Assembly (NCBI GenBank): GCA_001953115.1 | Contig: LSSL01000953.1 | Location: forward strand, 1-33,292 | Reading direction: 5' to 3' | DNA from: Smittium mucronatum | Lineage: Eukaryota; Kickxellomycota; Harpellomycetes; Harpellales; Legeriomycetaceae | Length of the DNA stretch: 33,292 nucleotides | Part shown: in pieces, positions 9,843-20,726 of the stretch | How positions within the stretch are numbered: position 1 is the stretch's first letter | How the letters are laid out: every line of letters starts with the position of its first letter | Position numbers and translations under genes: made by a program | Notes under the pieces: model-generated | Database searches by the model: none | What the model saw: only the letters and a program-made list of their open reading frames with translations | What the model was told of the DNA's origin: nothing

Positions 9843-11440
9843 GTATAGGTTTGTCCATATTTTTAAGTTATTTAGTAATTTATTCTGATCGAAAGGCTTC
9901 TTTTCTTGGAACCAACTGAAGTAGTTTTCCACTTTCTTATCTCTCGATTAAAAAAGATTCACACCTTGTATCCCATAAACTGCCTTAATATTTTCGAATT
10001 CTCGATCTTATAGAGACCACTCCTTCAGAAAAGCTAGTTTGGTCGGCTTTTCTGCTGGGATCATCTTGGATGTTATATATTCTATCTGCATTCTGGGATT
10101 TATATCCCTAAAATGGCTCCAAATTCACTTCGTGATGCTGTGTAATTCTGTAGAATTGGTCCCACTAATTTTTTTGACGTAAGATAATGTTGTGGTATTG
10201 TCTGAGTAGCCTAATACTGAGTGACCGAAAGCATTCCATAGTTGAAGTGGAAAAAATATCGTCATAGATTTTTTGGAGTTGATATTCTTAATTCCTCAGA
10301 GGGGCTCCTCGTTACCGAGTATAATATGGATCCCAAAAAGACCCCCAATGCCTCTATTTATGAATCTGTGAATATTTCCAGCTCTGGGCTCCCCAAAAAA
10401 AAGAATAGCTAATTTAAATGAGGTAATTGGCTTATCCAAAATATTGGATTCTGGGTCACAGGCTTGATAAGAATAACCTTTGATGAAATTGGTTTATTAG
10501 TGTTTAGGCAATGTTTATTCAAATTTATTAGTCTCCTCGACATTAATCCCACCATGAAGAAGGACTACAGAAATTCACTGTGTCTTCCCAATGAATCACC
10601 CAAGAAATTTAATTTCTGTACTCCGGATTTCAGAACTTTTGTAGCTTCTCTTCTCAATTCCATGAAATTTGAAGAAGGGTCCTTGGGAGTCATATTTTGT
10701 GATTTGATCAATATTACAAGATGTTTTATGAAATGGAACAGATTATTATAGTCTCATAGATAATGAACTTGTAACCAGGGCTCAGGAGCTTATAATGAAT
10801 TAGATCTGTTTGTTTGGAAAATTTATCCTTCGAATTCCGTAGTATAAGAAGGTCTTAAAAATACGATGAAATTCTTTTATATTGCTCTTTTTCTCATGAA
10901 AATATTTGCCTCAGGACCTTTTTAAACGTATAAAGGTTCAGCAAAAGTCCAAAAGGGAAAACTTTTAAATGTTAAGCACGTCTGTTTCAGCGGAACCGCA
11001 AGTAATTCTTACAAGAATCTTGTATTGATATATGCATGGAAGCACCCGCAGGGTCTAAAATTTAATTTAATCTTTCTGCGTATTAGTCTGTATATTTATG
11101 TGAGCAAATCAATTTTGATGTTTTTTTCGCTGTAAGCACTGATTTAACTTCGTAAATTATAAAGCGGATCTGTGACCACCTGTCTTCTTTGTGATTTAAA
11201 AAAAGTGTCATTAGAATCCTGGAACTTTGAACTGGATTTCACCTATCGCTATCTCCGATAAAAATGAAGAGATTTCTTCAGCCAGGTTCTGGCGTGCCTC
11301 TGGTTTGATATTAATTTTGGACGGCTATAGTCTGTACAAGCAGCCTCGCGCTACAACATCACTTTTTCGGTTTTTATACAAAGACTAGTTGGTTTTTTTA
11401 TCTTGAAACAAAAATTTGAAGCCCTTCTCGAAAAATTCCC
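9843..11440 (-). pseudogene. DIRS reverse transcriptase/RNase H, broken
   Basis: The minus-strand fragments match the DIRS RT/RH order. KVPGF at 11224-11244 and LDPAGASMHISIQDSCKNYL near 11000-11060 correspond to the N-terminal RT blocks. FPFGLLLNLYTFKKVLRQIF (about 10905-10975) is the block before the active site. The YLDD active-site box has become YF-stop-D (about 10850-10866). ELRREATKVLKS (about 10630-10668) follows. In RNase H, YSDNTTTLSYVKKISG (about 10160-10210) matches the SDNTTA motif, and EWSL (10012-10023) and VENYFSWFQEKKPFD (about 9895-9940) match the C-terminal part. Frameshifts and stops throughout exclude activity. An intact copy would have copied the element RNA into DNA. 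Confidence 0.85.
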
Positions 11441-11679
11441 TGACTTAATGATCTTCTATAAACTTCTATCAAGCTGTTTTGAAAATCGAGTGGCTCCCTA
11501 TATCGGGTAGCCTGATTATTTCCCTACTGGGATCATTTCCCGTGACTCCATACTCTCGAAAATTTTTTTTTGTTGCGGATGGTTTATAGTTGTGGAGGAA
11601 AGAATTTTATCATCTATAATTTACACCAAAAAAGATTTGTTGAAGGCACTTTTTTGAGTACCTACCTGATGAATCCTGA

Positions 11680-12265
11680 GAAAAGATTTCCGGATCCTGG
11701 ACTATTTTTCATGATTTTATCGGAATGAAAGGAATCCAATTTTTTTTGAACCATAAGTGGTTTGGTTTATAAGTCGATAATCTATATCGTTTTTCCCTGT
11801 AAGTCTATTTCCTTATGAAGGATGTCTAATATATCTTGCAATACAGAAGCGGTGGTTTCTGATAGTCGGGTACTCATGATATTCGCAAAAATAATGTGAC
11901 TGTCTTCAATTTTATATCCCCGATTTTATTGGGTTCTGAGATACAAGTAGTTATCGATAGGTCTGGTAGCTTGGACTGAAGTAAGCCTTATCCTATTTAG
12001 AGCAGCTTCTGATTTTCTCACTGCTGAGGATGCTGAATCTTTTAGCGGAGGTGGCTGGTAGTTCATTGAAATACTTCTTGTTTATGTGTATATTGCATCC
12101 TTCCTCTTATCCCCCGTAGGGAGCGTGCGGAAGAAATAGTCCTCAGTACAGGGGAAAATTTTAATGAGTTTCGTGTAGATTTTTAAATCTGTGGTTGGGG
12201 TCTTTGTGATTATGAACCGGTTCTCGGGTTACTTAAACACAGCTCTTTTGAGCGAAAACAGGTTT
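11680..12265 (-). pseudogene. DIRS gag-like ORF remnant
   Basis: Minus-strand frame with segments MNYQPPPLKDSASSAVRKSE (about 12008-12067), ATRPIDNYLYLRTQ (about 11930-11970) and IIFANIMSTRLSETTASVLQ (about 11840-11900). It precedes the RT as gag does in DIRS elements and is interrupted by stops. The assignment rests on position and on a general resemblance to the N-terminal ORF of fungal DIRS elements, so it is weaker than the RT call. Confidence 0.6.
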
Positions 12266-12290
12266 AACTTTTCAGATAGGCCATTTATTA

Positions 12291-13737
12291 GTTGTAATTT
12301 TATAAATTATAAATATTAAATATACACGGGAAAGTTAATATTTGAATAGAAGTTTAAAAACATTTTAATGTTTAAACTAACTTAAAAAAAGATGGCAATG
12401 TTTCTAATACCATACTTTTAGTGATTATAGATAAAAGAATTTCACTTTTACCCACATTTTATATATTTTAGGTTCTGTTGTATAATTCAATAAAAGACTA
12501 TGATTTTTAATACTAAAACTCTATGAGATATAATTTATTTAAAAATGGGTATTTTCAATCTCTTCCATAAATTTTATTTTCTATTTTCTTGAGCTTTTTA
12601 CGATAAATATGGATTAAATTGAATAAATGGCGAAATTTAAAAAAAGTAAAACTAAAAATAATTTATCCCACTTCTAAGAAAACGTAAAATAGTTTTAATT
12701 ATTTAAAAAATCATCTTAATGAAACTCAAGCAGAACAATAAAAGTTTATTCCAAATATTTTTAATAATATTTTTTGTAAATTTTTGGAAATTTTTTGTAA
12801 AAAACCTTCAGTCAAATAGTAATATTATATCAGTTTCCTAAAAAAAGATTACCGATCTAATGACTCTCTATTATTAATTTGGTTGAATTAAGTCCCTTAT
12901 ATTTGTTTCTTTTAAATATCATTATAAGTAAATTTAAAAATTTGATTATGTATTCTCAAATATCATAATTTACCATCGACTCGCTAAATCCAAAGTGTTA
13001 AAAATTTAAGATGTAGTTTTAATATATTTTTAGTTATAAAGTAATTTTGAATGGATTAAGAACTATTTAAACTTTATTTTTTTATTATTCTCGTGTTCAA
13101 CACTTTTATCTGCATAGAATTTTTACAATTTAGTATAAACCATTATTTTTTCTAAAACTTATTTTTATTCAAATTTCAACATAATTTCAGTAGAATAATA
13201 TTAAATCCTCACAAATTATCCGAATCAAGCCATAAAACCACAAACCCACCATATTTCGGCTATACAAGCTCTTAAAATAATTTTATATGATCCAGAATAT
13301 CCATATTAAACAAATTTTGTAGGTGGATTTGATCCTTGCGTAAATTTTATCCGTTTCAATTAATAGGGAAATTTATTATATATTATTTATTTTACTAATT
13401 AAAAATTTAACAAATAGAAATAAAGATGAATCACTGTATATATTTTTTATTTCAATTCTTTTTGTATAATCATTTTAAAGGAATATTTCATTTATTTCTA
13501 GATAAATATAAAAAAAAAATTCGCTATGAATTAGAATTAAATATCATGAATTTAAGATGATATTTTGAAAAAAATTAAATCCGAATGCACTCTAAATACA
13601 TCACCGTATTAGTATCTTGTAATTCCTGTGTTATTATTTTAAAAGGAATAATTTTTATGGTGTTAGGAATATAATTTATTATAAACATTATTTCATCAAA
13701 AATTATATCCATATTAAAATAATAAATAGTTTACTGA
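12291..13737. other. AT-rich region, no gene seen
   Basis: Composition drops sharply to very AT-rich at about 12.29 kb. No frame of interest and no obvious repeat found. Confidence 0.5.
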
Positions 13738-13739
13738 TA

Positions 13740-13935
13740 CACCTTTTCACTACCAAATTCGGAAAAAGTACATTCAATTACGAAAAAAGTATATTTCAAT
13801 TGGACAAGGTGCATTTAGATTCAAAAAAAGTGAAAATCAATTGAGAAAAAGTGCGATTAATTCCAGAATAAGTGATTTGCGGTTCAAAAAAAGTGGGATC
13901 AAATTCGAAAAAAGTGGGTTTCAATTTGGGATAGG
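13740..13935. repeat. Left arm of iterated-unit terminal repeat
   Basis: Nine units, for example AATTACGAAAAAAGTATATT, ATTCAAAAAAAGTGAAAATC and AATTCGAAAAAAGTGGGTTT. They look like transposase-binding iterons. Confidence 0.75.
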
Positions 13936-14586
13936 TAGTAAATAGTTATAAAAATATATTCATAAATTGTTGGCACAATTATATATGATGTGCAGTTAAA
14001 ATAATAATCTATTATAATAAAAAAAAAGTAAATATACTCGCTTCATATTTTTTAAACATTATAAACCTCATGATGATAAAAATAAATAAATTCCATGTTT
14101 CAATTATTAAATCACATCAAAAAAAAAAACGTGTATAATATTAAACAAGTCAAGTTTGCTGAAAATGATCGAAACTAATCTTAACAAATATAATGTTAAA
14201 AATTTCATAAATAACGACAAAACAGTTCTATTTTGATTGGAATATATCGTCTTTTTTTAGATTATATTATAAATAACACGCGCAAAAACCTTTCATAATA
14301 GTTTTGAGGTTATCAAGCTGTCAAAGTCTGATAATTTTCAAAACAATTATATGTTTTCATGTAGTTTTATGCGAAACTTTTAATTTACAATACCAAAAAG
14401 TTATACTTAGTTTGTTGTATACAGGGGATGATTTCTCATTTATGTTATATTTATTGAAAAAATTTGTAGCCAAATAAATTAAATTCTTCAAAACCTTACT
14501 CCAATAAACCAATTACAATACATATTTCATAATTTAGCAGTATAAACATAGTGATTAAATATCCTTTGTAAAAAATTGGTTTCAGA

Positions 14587-15244
14587 NNNNNNNNNNNNNN
14601 NNNNNNNNNNNNNNNNNNNNNNNNNNNNNNNNNNNNNNNNNNNNNNNNNNNNNNNNNNNNNNNNNNNNNNNNNNNNNNNNNNNNNNNNNNNNNNNNNNNN
14701 NNNNNNNNNNNNNNNNNNNNNNNNNNNNNNNNNNNNNNNNNNNNNNNNNNNNNNNNNNNNNNNNNNNNNNNNNNNNNNNNNNNNNNNNNNNNNNNNNNNN
14801 NNNNNNNNNNNNNNNNNNNNNNNNNNNNNNNNNNNNNNNNNNNNNNNNNNNNNNNNNNNNNNNNNNNNNNNNNNNNNNNNNNNNNNNNNNNNNNNNNNNN
14901 NNNNNNNNNNNNNNNNNNNNNNNNNNNNNNNNNNNNNNNNNNNNNNNNNNNNNNNNNNNNNNNNNNNNNNNNNNNNNNNNNNNNNNNNNNNNNNNNNNNN
15001 NNNNNNNNNNNNNNNNNNNNNNNNNNNNNNNNNNNNNNNNNNNNNNNNNNNNNNNNNNNNNNNNNNNNNNNNNNNNNNNNNNNNNNNNNNNNNNNNNNNN
15101 NNNNNNNNNNNNNNNNNNNNNNNNNNNNNNNNNNNNNNNNNNNNNNNNNNNNNNNNNNNNNNNNNNNNNNNNNNNNNNNNNNNNNNNNNNNNNNNNNNNN
15201 NNNNNNNNNNNNNNNNNNNNNNNNNNNNNNNNNNNNNNNNNNNN
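14587..15244. other. Assembly gap (658 N)
   Basis: Unknown bases. The 20 bases TGTAAAAAATTGGTTTCAGA occur both immediately before and immediately after the gap. This suggests that the contig ends overlap or that a tandem repeat collapsed. The long frames that run across it are artefacts. Confidence 0.95.
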
Positions 15245-15440
15245 TGTAAAAAATTGGTTTCAGAGGTATCCATCTAAAGATATCCAGTATTATAAAATAG
15301 TAAAAAGAAATTAAATAATTAAGCCCATGATTAATGATTTTTTTCATTTATTAAAAATTGATTGTTTTCATTAAGCTGAAAGCCTTGTTATGGCGATTAA
15401 AAAGGAATCATTTTAATGTAGAAATATATTTTATAATTAT

Positions 15441-15490
15441 TAGCGTAAAAGTTTCAGAAACAAAAACAGAAACAAAAACAGAAATAGTAA
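15441..15490 (+). repeat. Short A/C-rich tandem repeat
   Basis: Repeated AAACAAAAACAG units, a simple microsatellite inside the iterated-repeat element. Confidence 0.6.
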
Positions 15491-15689
15491 CCAGTTAAAT
15501 AAAAATGAAGATCGATCCCTAATTTTAATTTATCTTGAGTTTTTGGGGGTTATAAGTGAAATTAAACCATGGAATCAAATATATCTTTTCAATAGTCTCT
15601 AATAAAAAATCAGCTAAATAATATATTATACTCATGTTCTAATTTGAAACAAAAGTATAATACAGGGCAGAGGTCTTAAAGCTACACAT

Positions 15690-15905
15690 AATTTCCGAAT
15701 TAGGACTTAATTTTTATCGAACTTGAAGTTACTTATTCTTGAATTGGTTAAACTTTTTCCCAATTGATTTTCACTTTTTTTGAATCTAAACGCACTGTGT
15801 CAAATTGAAATTTACTTTTTTCGTAATTGGATTTACTTATTTTGAATTGATTTTCACTAAAACCAATTTGAAAATACTTTTTTCGAATTTGGTAGTGAAA
15901 AGGTG
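15690..15905. repeat. Right arm of iterated-unit terminal repeat
   Basis: Reverse complement of the left arm, with the same unit order plus about two extra units (roughly 42 bp) near the outer end. Confidence 0.75.
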
Positions 15906-16035
15906 TAGTCTAGAAGAGGTACATAGCTTAATAAGCAAAATATTAAAAATAGGAAAATTCTGTTTAAATAAAATAAATATATAAATGCAAAAAATTTAAG
16001 ATAGGCGTAAATATTTTAACATAATATAGAAAAAG

Positions 16036-17395
16036 TCGACATAATTCGAAAAATTCGGCAAAATCCAGAGATTTTCGACAGATTTAATTTTTTCCTGATA
16101 TTTTTGGTCTAAAATACTGATAAAAATCCCAAATTATTTTCCAAATAATGATTGAAAATTATCAAATATATTTATCCATGTAAAGCTTTACACTGAATTG
16201 AGTTAATTAACTTTCATAATTAAATAATATTCATTTTTTTTACTGAAAGAAAATTTTTGTTTAAACTAATTTGTTCTGATAAAAGTATAAATATTTATTT
16301 AAATATATAAAACTCAACTTATACATTTTTTTACAGATTTCAGTTGGTGGAAAGGGTATTTTAAATAAAGAGGATTTGATTAATTTTATTCTTATAAAGT
16401 AAACAAAAAAAATTCTGAGATAAAGGGATGAAATTTTGGTTATGGGTGTAGAGTTGAAGCTAATAATTTCAATTTGAATCAGAAGAAATTCTTGAAGAAA
16501 TTAAAAAAAAACTCGTAAAAACAATATAAAATTCTCATTAAGCATAGGAATGTAGTGTTATTAAAAACTTTTATATGATTTTTTTTAATTTATGGTATTT
16601 ACCAAAAAGATATAAGTATTATCTAAACTTTTGGCTGATGAAGGTGTTTAAATGAAAAACTTTAATTCTAATTTAAATAAGGTTAATAATAATTATAATA
16701 CTCAAATTAGATTATGATTATTAGATGCAGATTATTTCTTTTAACTGTATGATACGGACAAAGAGAAATAGATATGTGGATAAAAAATAATATTTATATC
16801 TTTTTCTAAAAACATTTGCATTAAAAGATAGGGAATAAATTTAAAGAATATTTGAATCCTCATTTGTTTGAAAATAAACAAATTATTTAGTTATTTTTTA
16901 GATTCAAAATTAAAATATTGGATTTTTGAATAGAAAAATCTTTTATTTCTCCTTTTATATGGTTGCTTTTTTTTAAGAATCGATAATAGTGGTACCTTAT
17001 ATCAGTTTCATAATCTTATAAATGTATTTTTTAAGAAAAAAAATGCGATTTGACAAAAATTTAATGGTGCTTTACTCGGTTAAATATACAACATTCTTAT
17101 TCCAAAAAAAGCATAAAATTCACAAGTTACGAAAAAGTGTATATTTTTGTAAAGTTTTCACCTTTTTATTATAAAATCTCGCATATTTATAACCAATAAT
17201 CTAATTGAGAGTCAGTAATTTTTTTTTATAATATTTGACACTGAAAAATAAAACATAAATTATATGTTATCCGGTGGTAAATTTGATAAAAAAGATTGCA
17301 AAATTTCATTGTTATTTGCGACCAAAAATGAACGGAATTAAAACGAAAACTGTCAAAATTTTCCAGATTTTGCTAATTTTTCTGGATTATGTTGA
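16036..17395. mobile_element. 1.36-kb inverted-repeat element, degraded
   Basis: Arms 16036-16109 and 17320-17395 are imperfect reverse complements, alignable over about 75 bp at roughly 70 percent by eye. They share ACATAAT at the outer ends and TTTTTGGTC at the inner ends. The interior is very AT-rich and holds no convincing frame. An old non-autonomous transposon is likely. I could not fix a target-site duplication. Confidence 0.5.
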
Positions 17396-18306
17396 AAATT
17401 TTTTTTATTTAACCAAAAAATAACATTAAGCGAGTATAAATAAATTTCCTATCATTCGAAACGTAAAATATAAGCTTCGAAATTGACTATGAAGAATTAT
17501 AAAATTTAAAAATAGAGAACAGATATATAGTCATGTATGGAAATTATTTAAAGAAATAATAAACACCGAAAAATTATTAGAAAATAGATAGATTACAGAA
17601 ATTACCCCTTATTCAAAAAATAAAAAAAGGTTGAAAATATGAAAAAATTTAATATTGATTATGAAAGAGCCAAAATATATATAGATTTTTTTAAAAATTT
17701 ACAAATCAGAAATCGGGAAAATCTTTAATTTTAATGATCATTATGTATATGATCTATTTAGAAAATAGTAAGATGTAATCTCGAATCGAATTTTTTTTAA
17801 TTCCACAGCTACATGGAATATAAATAGAATATGAATAGAATGTGAGCTTTAAAACTCATTTATAAACTGTGAAAAAATTAATTATATGGTAAGAAAAAAA
17901 AATGGATCTAAAAAAGATAACCTAAAAAATAAAATAAAACCAGCCTCAATAAAACTATTACCCTAAATAGGATGATATTTGATCTCGGATCTGGTATTAT
18001 ATAGTCCCAAGAAATTAAGAAATTCCAATTTCAATATTAAAATCAGCACCAACAAAAAACGGTATAAATCCAGGGTAATTTATCTATTTTTAAATTATAT
18101 TTTTTTAATTAAAACTTTACTTCAATAAAAAAAAAAATCATAATTATTGAAACAAGGTGAAAAAATTGTGAAAACTAGTCAAAAATGATAAATTTACAAA
18201 ATTTCGGTCATTTAAGCATAGAAGTGCTGAATTTTCAGTTTATTAAATTTTATAAAAAACCTTAATTTTATAACTGGGGAAAATATTAATTCAATATAAT
18301 TAATAC
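17396..18306. other. AT-rich region, no gene seen
   Basis: Low-complexity AT-rich DNA with many stops in all frames. Nothing recognised. Confidence 0.5.
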
Positions 18307-19124
18307 ATCAAATTAGAAAGCTACTTTTAAAACTGAAATTACATCTCTAGCCCTAAAAAATATTTCTTTTATTAATTGGACACTAAAAACACATTAATTT
18401 GCCCCAAATATATGTCTATTTATTTTATTGGTCATATATCACCTTTTTAAATCTTTAGCCTCCATATTTGATAAGCGCTCCGATTTACCTAAATTTTACA
18501 AATCCATTTGTCAATTTCTAATATTTAAATAATAGTATGCTAAATTATCAAAGCAACATAAATTCTGGCCATGAAAATGACACAAAATAGCCCACCAACG
18601 ACAAAAGTTAAAAAAAAAGGGGGAAGGCAACAGTAAAGTTTTTTCAGATACAAAAAAAGACATGGTGAAGTTTTGGCAACAAATTGAAGGTGAAGAATAT
18701 ACCAGTTGTAGAAAAAATGAGAATCGAAGAGGTAGATTTAGACAAGGAAAGTTGGCTTTTTTTATGAGTAATGGAAATTTCGTGATGTAAATGGTTTTGA
18801 GACTTTTTTTTAGATTATGCATGCTAATTCAAATATGGATATTTTTAATCCTGCTTCAAAAAGTTATGATTTATACTTCAATGCTCGGAATGGAGATTTC
18901 AGAAAAATAAAATAAATCAACCAGAACATGATAAGAACGCACATTAAATATTTAATAACAAAAAAAAAAAATCTTTGAATATTATCAAACATATCTATCC
19001 AATTAAATAAATAGGCTGATGATTGGGGTGAATTAATGTGTTTTTAGTGCTCAAACACTAAAAGAAATATTTTTGCGGGCTAGAGATGTAATTTCAGTGT
19101 TAAATGCAACTTTCTGGTTTGATT
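18307..19124. mobile_element. 0.8-kb inverted-repeat (MITE-like) element
   Basis: Arms 18307-18435 and 18993-19124 are reverse complements over about 130 bp, including the blocks ACTGAAATTACATCTCTAGC, AAATATTTCTTTTA and CACTAAAAACACATTAATT. The interior has a 103-codon minus-strand frame (18511-18822) rich in Phe and Leu with no family likeness, which I do not call a gene. No transposase is visible, so it is probably a non-autonomous transposon. Confidence 0.65.
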
Positions 19125-20726
19125 TATAAAGATTACAGTGACTTAAATCTGCTACCCATTTTATAACTCTTAAATAATAATTATAAATATATATATTAAG
19201 GTGTAAAAATGGTTGGCTTGAAATAAACATAGCTGCAAATATAATTAAAAAGCTTCTTATTTTTATTCAAATTAAATTAAATTAGTTATAGTTTCAACTA
19301 TATAGAAGTTAGGGGGATAAAGCATAAGAGAAACTTTTTTTTGCTACATCAAATTGAAAAAGAGTTAAGAAAAAAAGATGTACTATAAAAGTTAATTACA
19401 TTTCTCTTTATATTTTTCGCCTCATATAAAAAAACAGCGTTAAATCGAGTTAATTTTTTCCTACCTTTAGATTTAAAATGCTTATTAAAAAAATAATACA
19501 AAGCTTTCACAAAAGCTGTTATAATTTTGAAATTCAAAGCAGCTAAAAATTTTATGTTAATTTAAAAAATGATTTGTATTATGATTTGTATTTATATTTG
19601 CATTTTTTTCTACATTTTTTCAATGAATTAATCGTGTATATTCAATATAAAAGCAAAATAATACAATTGTAATTCTGAAAGATATATATGAGTAATTCTT
19701 CTAATTTTATTAAATTAAGAGCTCATGGCAATATTCGAGACTACCTCATCTCTATCAAATTTTTTATAATGAGTTCAAGGTTATTGATATGGAGCTAGTA
19801 ACAGCAATAAACCTCGATTAAAGGCCAAACTTTGTATTATAATTAACAATAGAATAATATGAAAGGTTAAAAAATCAAACTTTCAAGCATAGTTACAGAA
19901 TAATTTTTGGAAAATGATTCGCTTTAAAATCTCTGGGTTAAGTTATAGTTCCTTATTTGGAATTTTTATACTTTGATTTTTTTATTTTATTAAGCGCCTC
20001 AGTCTCCTAAACACCAATATTTCCATTAGTTCTTTAATACGAATATTAAACTTATTCGTATTCAGGTTCTAAAATCATAGGAGTTTGAAAAATGCTTTAA
20101 TTCATATTCAAGCACAGAGAAGAATACAAATAATTGTATTATAAATTATTAGGCCAATATTGATAATATGGATTGAGTTATGATTGCATAGAAGAAATCC
20201 CTTCCACATATTCAAAGGATTCAAAAAATAACAACTCTTTAGTGGTTAATAAAACAGTTTTTTGCTAAATAACATTAACAAGGGTCAAAATCATTATTGC
20301 TAGAGTTTCATTCTTTACAAAAAGATACTTTTTGAATCTCAGTTATACCCATTTTTTTAAAAAAATGGTCTAATAAAAAGAATGTATAGGGTTTTACAAG
20401 TATTTAGAATCCTTGAAAGTAAAATAAAAATACAAAAATCTTATTTGTAAATGGGATTATTTATTTAATACAATTCATATATTAAATAATAACACATCCC
20501 TAAAAAATGAACATTTTACTGAGAGATTAGTAAAACCAAAAATTATTTAATTTTTTAAGACAAAATTTACAATAAAGATTCACAAGTTTTTATATGATAT
20601 TCAAAGACCGCTGCTTTAACTTGTACTACTAAAAACTTAGAATTTACAAAATCTTCTTTTATTAAAAATAACGGTCTATATGTTTAAATATAAATATGAA
20701 TACAATAGAGAATGTCTAATTCAATC
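19125..20726. other. AT-rich region, no gene seen
   Basis: Downstream flank of the second trypsin-fold gene. Only short low-complexity frames occur. Confidence 0.5.

Larger units (their letters stand above)
7870..12290 (-). mobile_element. Decayed DIRS-type tyrosine-recombinase retrotransposon
   Basis: Reading the minus strand from about 12.2 kb down gives, in order, a gag-like segment, a reverse transcriptase, an RNase H and a tyrosine recombinase. That is the composition of DIRS elements, and there is no integrase or protease. All parts carry stops and frameshifts, so it is a relic. Base composition is clearly less AT-rich than the flanks to the right, which sets the approximate outer borders. 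A foreign insertion occupies 9038-9836. Terminal repeats typical of DIRS were not securely identified. Confidence 0.85.
13740..15905. mobile_element. TA-flanked element with terminal repeats of iterated ~21-bp units
   Basis: The ends are inverted: CACCTTTTCACTACCAAATTC on the left and its complement on the right, each next to TA (13738-13739 and 15906-15907). Each arm (about 13740-13935 and 15690-15905) is a chain of about nine degenerate units of 20-22 bp with the pattern AATTnnnAAAAAAGTnnnnTTC. Unit order is conserved between arms, but the right arm has about two extra units near its end. The TA flanks suggest a Tc1/mariner-type target site. No transposase is visible, but the centre contains a 658-base assembly gap. 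It appears to be non-autonomous. Confidence 0.75.

Noticed and set aside
10464..10751. 95-codon plus-strand frame with a segment (GVIFCDLINI) faintly like a LINE reverse transcriptase
   Set aside because: The opposite strand of the same stretch reads as DIRS reverse transcriptase/RNase H in the right order, so the plus frame is a shadow.
14496..15347. Long frames across the N-gap on both strands
   Set aside because: They consist almost entirely of unknown bases; only about 30 real codons on each side remain, with no likeness to any family.
18511..18822. 103-codon minus frame inside an inverted-repeat element
   Set aside because: No recognisable domain and a Phe/Leu/Ser-rich composition; more likely the interior of a non-autonomous element.
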